Assembly: GCA_963281255.1 (NCBI GenBank)
Contig: OY725498.1
Location: forward strand, 3,906,001 to 3,970,000
Direction: 5' to 3'
DNA length: 64,000 nucleotides
Source of the DNA: Aphrocallistes beatrix
Taxonomy: Eukaryota; Porifera; Hexactinellida; Sceptrulophora; Aphrocallistidae
A model generated the notes under the pieces. The model was not told the origin of the DNA. It was given only the letters and a program-made list of their open reading frames with translations, and did no database searches. The translations under genes and the position numbers were made by a program. Positions 58,860 to 64,000 of this stretch are shown here, one piece after another. Each line of letters starts with the position of its first letter. The first letter of the stretch is position 1.

Positions 58860-60785
58860 ATTGTAATAAGGAGTATCCTGAGTATCAGTCTCTGGAGCTG
58901 GCAATACTTCATAGTCCCTATCTTCCTTCACATCTTCAACTTTTCCAAAATGTTCTATTTCCTTATCAAGCTCATCTATGCAAGCGTATGTTCGAGTAGT
59001 ATCCTCACTCCCTATCTCTTCTAGAGTTGTTTTAGCGTAGTATTGAGGTTCTTCGGAGAGATCTTTACCTACATTGTAATTAGCACCTACAGCATCTGTG
59101 ATCTGATCCATCTCAAAATGTGGTTGATCTTCTTTGGGGGTTTTGGACGTGCATCGACGAAAAATCCTGATAATTAAAATAATCACACATCCAAATATAA
59201 ATAATAACAAAATGATGGAGAGAATTGGAACTATAATGACAAAATAATTATCTAGATTTTGTTTGGATTCGGGAGGAAACAAAGTTGGATCTAGTGTGGT
59301 GGGCGTGAGGACATTTAGGGTGTAAGGAGTAGAATTCGTTTGCCCAGAACTCAAAATGTCCAACATTTTACCCACACAACGATATTCACCGGCTTGGATA
59401 AAAGTTATGTTGAAGAGACTTAGGCTGCTTTCGACCATGTAATGACCCGTATTCATCATCGTTATCTCGATTTCTTTGGTAATGGATAATTTCGTATTGT
59501 TGTGGGACCAGTCAATCTTCAACATTGGTTGGAAACGTCTTTCGGTAGAGAACTCACACTGTAGAAGGGTATCCTGTCCCAGATAATGTGCTTGCGATAT
59601 ACTAACTAATCGTATATGTATTGGATTTGGAGGAGGACTGACTTTTAGTGTCAGATTAGGGGAAACAGACGCCTGACTAGCTCCAATCCTTGCCTGACAA
59701 TGGTAATCTCCTTCTACCTCAATTTGGCTATTTAATAAGTTCAGAAAACCTGTGATTGTATTCTCAATACGGGTAGGACTGATGTTAGCTTCAGATACAA
59801 TTATCCCGTCTTTATACCAATCAATGAGAATTTGAGATGTGACATTTTGAAAAGTAGAGAATTCGCACTGAAGCGTCACGTCATCACTTATATATATCGT
59901 ATCTTGTAATGATTGAATGGAGTTGAATTGAGGAGGTGGAGGTATGACATTTATTGTTACTGTGTCTGTAGACAGTCCTACCACATTTGAAGCTGTACAT
60001 GTATACTCACCAGAGTTAGATTCTAGAAAGAGATTGGTGTCAAGAGTAGCAGTTGATGAGCTTATGCTACCTGTCCAGAAATAGATTGGAAGTGGATGAG
60101 GAGAGTTACTATGTTCACAATTGAGTACAGGAGTATTGGTACCGATAACCACTTGTATCACAGTCTGACCTGGTGATATGGTGGCAGCGGGTGGAACAGG
60201 GTTCTGTGAGAATATCCCAACTGTGATTCCAGGATTAGTGACACAAGTGTAAAACCCTTCACTCCCGCTTTCGATTGTTCCACTCAAGATAAGGTTACTT
60301 CTACCAACACGTGGGTTTGTAGCATACGGAAATATGTCTGAATCAGTATTAACTGGTATTGGTTCTTTATTGAGGCTGCGATTTGGGTTTGCATCAACTA
60401 ACCAATGAGCAGAGTTCTCATTGGATTGTGTTATACAATAAATTATATTAGGAATATCGACACCTATTAAATCAGTTCCATTTGCAATCGGAGTATCGGA
60501 ATCCTCGCTGTTTAAAAGCTGGATAGCTTCACTTGCCAGTATTCTAATGCTAAAGGAAACACTATCTCTGTACGTGTCTTCGCATACGAAATTTCGTTCT
60601 AGTGCTAGAGTAGCTAGAGTGTTCATATTGAAGAACAATCTCCTGGATGTGTCCACAGTGAATTCATTTTGAATTAGACTGAACTCACTTACATCAAGAA
60701 AACGTGAACCAAATATCAATGGACATGTGATATAGAGTTCGATTGAACCAAATCTTGTCTCTGAGAATGCTAGAACTAATACACT
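58860..60785 (-). CDS. Ig-superfamily transmembrane receptor, 3' part
   Basis: About 640 codons. An N-terminal cysteine-containing module (ITCPLIFG... and FVCEDTYRDSVSF) is followed by a LNKEPIPVNTDSDIFPY segment, then three or four Ig-like domains with C...W...Y-x-C cores, many N-glycosylation sequons, one membrane span (YFVIIVPILSIILLLFIFG and following, about residues 516-545) and a tail of about 100 residues with tyrosines in QYYAK, TYACI, DYEVL and YYN contexts; TYACI and DYEVL fit Y-x-x-hydrophobic motifs. The exon ends at the GTAAGT donor, so the last nine codons before the open-frame stop are intronic. The first ATG (60788) is probably not a real start: the missing upstream module lies inverted next to it. 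Confidence 0.8.
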
Positions 60786-60945
60786 CATAACTCAAGCTCA
60801 GTTCAACCCTAATGCTACATGTCAGTACATCAGTTGTAATCCATCTGTTCAGTATCCTGTATTCTCTGACAAACCCTTCTTCCTACAAACCAATGTAACA
60901 GGTGGACAACCTAATTGCAGACCGAACGACCACCTTTATGAATTC
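60766..60945 (+). pseudogene. Inverted receptor segment between the two receptor parts
   Basis: The plus strand here encodes AQFNPNATCQYISC, FSDKPFFLQTNVTGGQPNC and RPNDHLYEF. This matches the module that, in the first repeat of the same gene (about 63500-63700, minus strand), lies between the FGIYWV module and YTCPLVF (FSNTSVCQ, ISDRAFF, LSNSAC). It is exactly the piece missing between the neighbouring minus-strand parts. Flipping it gives a C-to-C spacing of 22 residues at the right-hand join, identical to that in the first repeat. GAAT (60765-60768) and ATTC (60942-60945) are inverted microhomologies at the breakpoints. The other join is one base out of frame. Confidence 0.75.
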
Positions 60946-63900
60946 ATTTTGGGATCACCACAAATTCCCATTGACTTATTTGGTTAGAAGTATCCAAGCA
61001 TTCGATATCATATTTGGATGCAAGATCGACAGAAAAAGTCCCAATTTGGTAAACGAACTCGTAAATTACATTTCCAGGTCCATATAGTCTGACTCCGAAT
61101 ATGTCATCATTATCCTGTCCTACGTAGTATATACCGAAACTTGATTCAATAACTGGACCAGAAGATGGAGTAAAGCTACAAGTAAAGTTGCTCCCTTCTG
61201 TATTAGACGTAATGCCGTTGTTTGTATACAACACACTCTCTCCTGTGTTAGCATTACGGATGTGGTATAGACCTGATGATTGAGCATCAATTGGAATGAC
61301 ATCACCATTCGGTGCATACCAGGTTATTACTTGATCAGGACTGTCTGGTACACAGTAGAACTCAAACACTCCTCCAATAATTATGCTATGAGTTCCACCT
61401 CTGAAGATAGACCCTGATGCAAACTGGACAATCTCTCCATCTCTCATGAAATGCAACCTCACTTCATCAGTACTGAATGTAGTGTCAGGTCCTTGTGTTG
61501 TACCGAATCTATTGGTAGCGTTGACATATACTCTGTATTGACTGTTGAATAGCAATCCTGTTAATGGAAATGAGGTGGAATTGAGTGTGTTAATAGTCTG
61601 GTAGGAGCTATCACCAACTCTCTGATACACCAGTGTGCATGTCTCAGTCAATGATGGAAATTGAATCGATGGAGTCCAAATAATGGTTGCAATTCTTAAT
61701 TCTGAATTTGTGATCGCGACAGGGATTACATTTGGTAATGTTATCGGATTAATAATGACAGAGATAGGAGTGGAATTAGTTGGACTACTAGCACCTACTG
61801 TAGCCACACAAAGATAGTCTCCAGCTTGTGAAAGTGATGAAGCAGTTACTGTGAGTGTACTTGTAGCTGTGTTTCCGTTGGTATTGGTTGTATTAGGGAA
61901 AATAGTATTAAGCGTATTATTGTGATACCATTGTATGGAAATTGAAGATATGAAGGTGGTTTCAAATTTACAAGATAATTGGAAGGAATCTGTAACGAAT
62001 ATATCTCCTAAATCTGGTTGTGGGAGATATATGGCTTGGGGAAGAGGAGGATTTGTGCTGAAATCCTCTCGAGTTCCATTAGTGGATCCGTAGCGATTTG
62101 TTGCAGTTACAAACACAGAATAACTGAAATTAATTTTGAGTCCAGTTATCGCATAAGATGTATTAGCTAGTGATGGAGACTGAGTATAACTATTACATTG
62201 AGGTAGCTCGCAATAGAAAACTACATACGTTTCAGGTGTTGTTCTATTTATATATGTGCCATTCCAATTCAATTGTACGCTCTCTGAACCTATCACCAGT
62301 TGTAATGATATAGAATCAGGCTGATAAGATGCTTCTATTACAATGTTAGTAGAGTTTGAACTGATTGGTTCACTCGTACCAACTACTGCTTGACATCTGT
62401 ACTCTCCAGTATTAGCAGTGACAGTACTAGCTACAGATATTACAGTACGAATTGTATTAGGAACACTTGTAGACATATATTGTATTTGTACACCATTAGT
62501 CTCATTTAGAATAAATATTTCATCCCGTGTCCAGAAGATACGTAGAGAAGTTAGAAATCCAGATTCATAACTGAAGATACAAGAGAGTTGGAATGAGTCT
62601 TCTTCAAAATAGAAATCCATCACAGTCAAATTAGAAGATACAAGTGATGCACGAGGTGGTGAAATAGCAATATTAATTGTCACATCATCTTCTCCTACCA
62701 CATTAGTTCCGTGACATGTGTAGAAACCAGAATTCCCCAATGTAAACCCAGTCGTATCAAGGAAACTCAAGGAGTAGAAATTAGGTCCAGTCCAGTAGTA
62801 CAGAGCAGGAGGATAAGGAGAGTTAGAAGCTACACATGTGATGTTAATCGGATCATTTGTTGGGACTTCAATGCTTGATGCTGTAACTACAGGGGCTACT
62901 GGAGTTTGCAAGAACACTCCTACTCTAACCTCACTAGTACCATCACTACAAGTGTAATAGCCTTCTGTCTCTGAGGTAACTGTTGCATTCAGGAACAAGT
63001 CACTTCTACCAATGCGAGGAGTGATGGCGTAAGGGAGATAGGATGAATTAGAGTGAACTTGTACAGGAGAAACAAACTGACTACGGTTTACAATGTTATC
63101 AAATTTCCACGTCACCTCAACTGTACTACTCATCGACACGCAATACAATGTAGTAGGAATGGCGGTTGAAATATAGTTAATCGAATCTACGACTCCAGTT
63201 GTTGCAGAAACAGAATCAAATACTTCAAGTGGATTATTCCCATCAACATTCATCCTGAAGGATATCCTGGTGCTATACAAATCCTCACAAACATATTCTC
63301 TGTCGTAAACGAGAGAAACTGGGAATGAAGGACTAAAATCTATCCAAATTCTCCTTCTGTTTTCTGTTAGATTTAATGGAGCACTTACTGCTGTCACATT
63401 GCTATTTCCAGTATCTAAGTTTAAATTTCCGGTATCCATGAAAACTCCGTTGAACACGAGTGGACAAGTGTACCTTCTGTCTGGAGATACATCCCCGATT
63501 GTAAGAGTAAGTGGACTTATTGTGCCATTCTCAATGCAAGCGGAATTTGATAATCGTGGATTGTCAATATTTCCTGGTTCATAATTGAAGAAAGCTCTAT
63601 CAGATATTGTTGTATAGAGTTGATCCGAATCACTGGTTCCAATCGACTGACAAACTGAAGTGTTCGAGAAAGTAACATTATCAATGATTGAGGGGATGGA
63701 TGATGGACTAGATGTAACCACATCTGGTCTGAATACAATGCTGCTAGAACCCTTCAATGACTGGATTTTATAACGCTTACTGAAATCGAAATTGAACAAT
63801 CCTCTTTGTAATGTGAACTCAGAGATCACAAGTGGAGTGTCTTTAGTGGAAATTCGAAATCCCCTCAAATCAGTTTGGATAGTATTCGGACCGCTAAGTA

Positions 63901-64000
63901 TTGGTCTCACCCAATAGATGCCGAAATATTTAATCTGTGCATTTACTCCATTCACTCTACAAGTGAAATTATTCCCCTGATTAGCTACACTTATGAAATT
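60944..64000 (-). CDS. Ig/FN3 receptor ectodomain, 5' part (runs off window)
   Basis: Open from the window edge to a stop at 60944; the frame has no ATG at its left end, so the true start lies beyond 64000. Order: a module with FTCRVNGV...FGIYWV, a cysteine module (SVCQ...SDRAFF...YTCPLVF...VCEDLY), two Ig-like domains, FN3 (YVVFYCELPQ...VFVTATNRYGSTNG), Ig, FN3 (YRVYVNATNRFGTTQG), then a second FGIYYV module ending QWEFVVIPK. It is rich in N-glycosylation sequons. With 58860-60785 and the inverted piece it appears to form one gene with two internal repeats. Extracellular recognition or adhesion is likely; the ligand is unknown. Confidence 0.75.
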   Translation of the reverse strand, partial: NFISVANQGNNFTCRVNGVNAQIKYFGIYWVRPILSGPNTIQTDLRGFRISTKDTPLVISEFTLQRGLFNFDFSKRYKIQSLKGSSSIVFRPDVVTSSPSSIPSIIDNVTFSNTSVCQSIGTSDSDQLYTTISDRAFFNYEPGNIDNPRLSNSACIENGTISPLTLTIGDVSPDRRYTCPLVFNGVFMDTGNLNLDTGNSNVTAVSAPLNLTENRRRIWIDFSPSFPVSLVYDREYVCEDLYSTRISFRMNVDGNNPLEVFDSVSATTGVVDSINYISTAIPTTLYCVSMSSTVEVTWKFDNIVNRSQFVSPVQVHSNSSYLPYAITPRIGRSDLFLNATVTSETEGYYTCSDGTSEVRVGVFLQTPVAPVVTASSIEVPTNDPINITCVASNSPYPPALYYWTGPNFYSLSFLDTTGFTLGNSGFYTCHGTNVVGEDDVTINIAISPPRASLVSSNLTVMDFYFEEDSFQLSCIFSYESGFLTSLRIFWTRDEIFILNETNGVQIQYMSTSVPNTIRTVISVASTVTANTGEYRCQAVVGTSEPISSNSTNIVIEASYQPDSISLQLVIGSESVQLNWNGTYINRTTPETYVVFYCELPQCNSYTQSPSLANTSYAITGLKINFSYSVFVTATNRYGSTNGTREDFSTNPPLPQAIYLPQPDLGDIFVTDSFQLSCKFETTFISSISIQWYHNNTLNTIFPNTTNTNGNTATSTLTVTASSLSQAGDYLCVATVGASSPTNSTPISVIINPITLPNVIPVAITNSELRIATIIWTPSIQFPSLTETCTLVYQRVGDSSYQTINTLNSTSFPLTGLLFNSQYRVYVNATNRFGTTQGPDTTFSTDEVRLHFMRDGEIVQFASGSIFRGGTHSIIIGGVFEFYCVPDSPDQVITWYAPNGDVIPIDAQSSGLYHIRNANTGESVLYTNNGITSNTEGSNFTCSFTPSSGPVIESSFGIYYVGQDNDDIFGVRLYGPGNVIYEFVYQIGTFSVDLASKYDIECLDTSNQISQWEFVVIPK

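Noticed and set aside
60902-61087. Plus-strand frame overlapping the receptor break
   Set aside because: It is in another frame than the inverted receptor segment and has no family resemblance.

Overview
The window reads as AT-rich animal DNA with GT-AG introns. It probably comes from an early-branching invertebrate. The combination of an NLR (death-fold-like N-terminus, NACHT, LRR), Ig/FN3 receptors with a tyrosine-bearing tail, amplified intronless NHL propeller genes and a dense load of small DNA transposons suggests a sponge, but that is inference. No RNA gene, CRISPR array or prokaryotic operon was seen.

Layout. From 1 to about 50 kb, all gene copies are on the minus strand and belong to one family: an N-terminal coiled coil plus a C-terminal NHL beta-propeller, encoded in one exon of 415 codons. 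I count ten copies: 1379-2626, 4534-5422 (divergent), 8011-9282, 12276-13522, 15857-16973 (divergent), 18541-19788, 21939-23731, 31135-32383, 36846-38070 and 44375-49834 (split). Only 1379-2626 and 18541-19788 are undamaged; 8011-9282 is open but has a foreign C-terminus. Larger blocks have duplicated with the genes: 8011-13560 and 31135-38110 share the order NHL, MULE remnant, DHX15-like helicase pseudogene, NHL. A Ty3/Gypsy fragment (26916-29460) abuts a fragment of an Ig receptor (29463-30903).

Between and inside the copies is a nested set of mobile elements. It includes many small hAT-type elements (seven or eight with recognisable 8-bp target duplications), Tc1/mariner elements, Helitron-like pieces, and a P-superfamily group in which one transposase-carrying element (45455-49506) and two fold-back relatives share CATAGCC/CATGGCC ends and 7-bp duplications. 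There is also an element with about 490 bp of identical inverted repeats around a small split gene (38998-41798), and other terminal-inverted-repeat elements at 47661-49166 and 50242-51771.

The last 12 kb holds an NLR gene on the minus strand (52125-55526) with three in-frame stops and no frameshift, a 5'-truncated CR1/L2-like LINE (56153-58082) carrying a hAT element full of GTGACCCA repeats, and a large Ig/FN3 transmembrane receptor on the minus strand that runs off the window end (58860-64000). That receptor appears to have been broken by an in-place inversion of about 180 bp (60766-60945). NHL, NLR and Ig receptor families side by side suggest a fast-evolving recognition or innate-immune neighbourhood; this role is inferred from family knowledge, not shown by the sequence.
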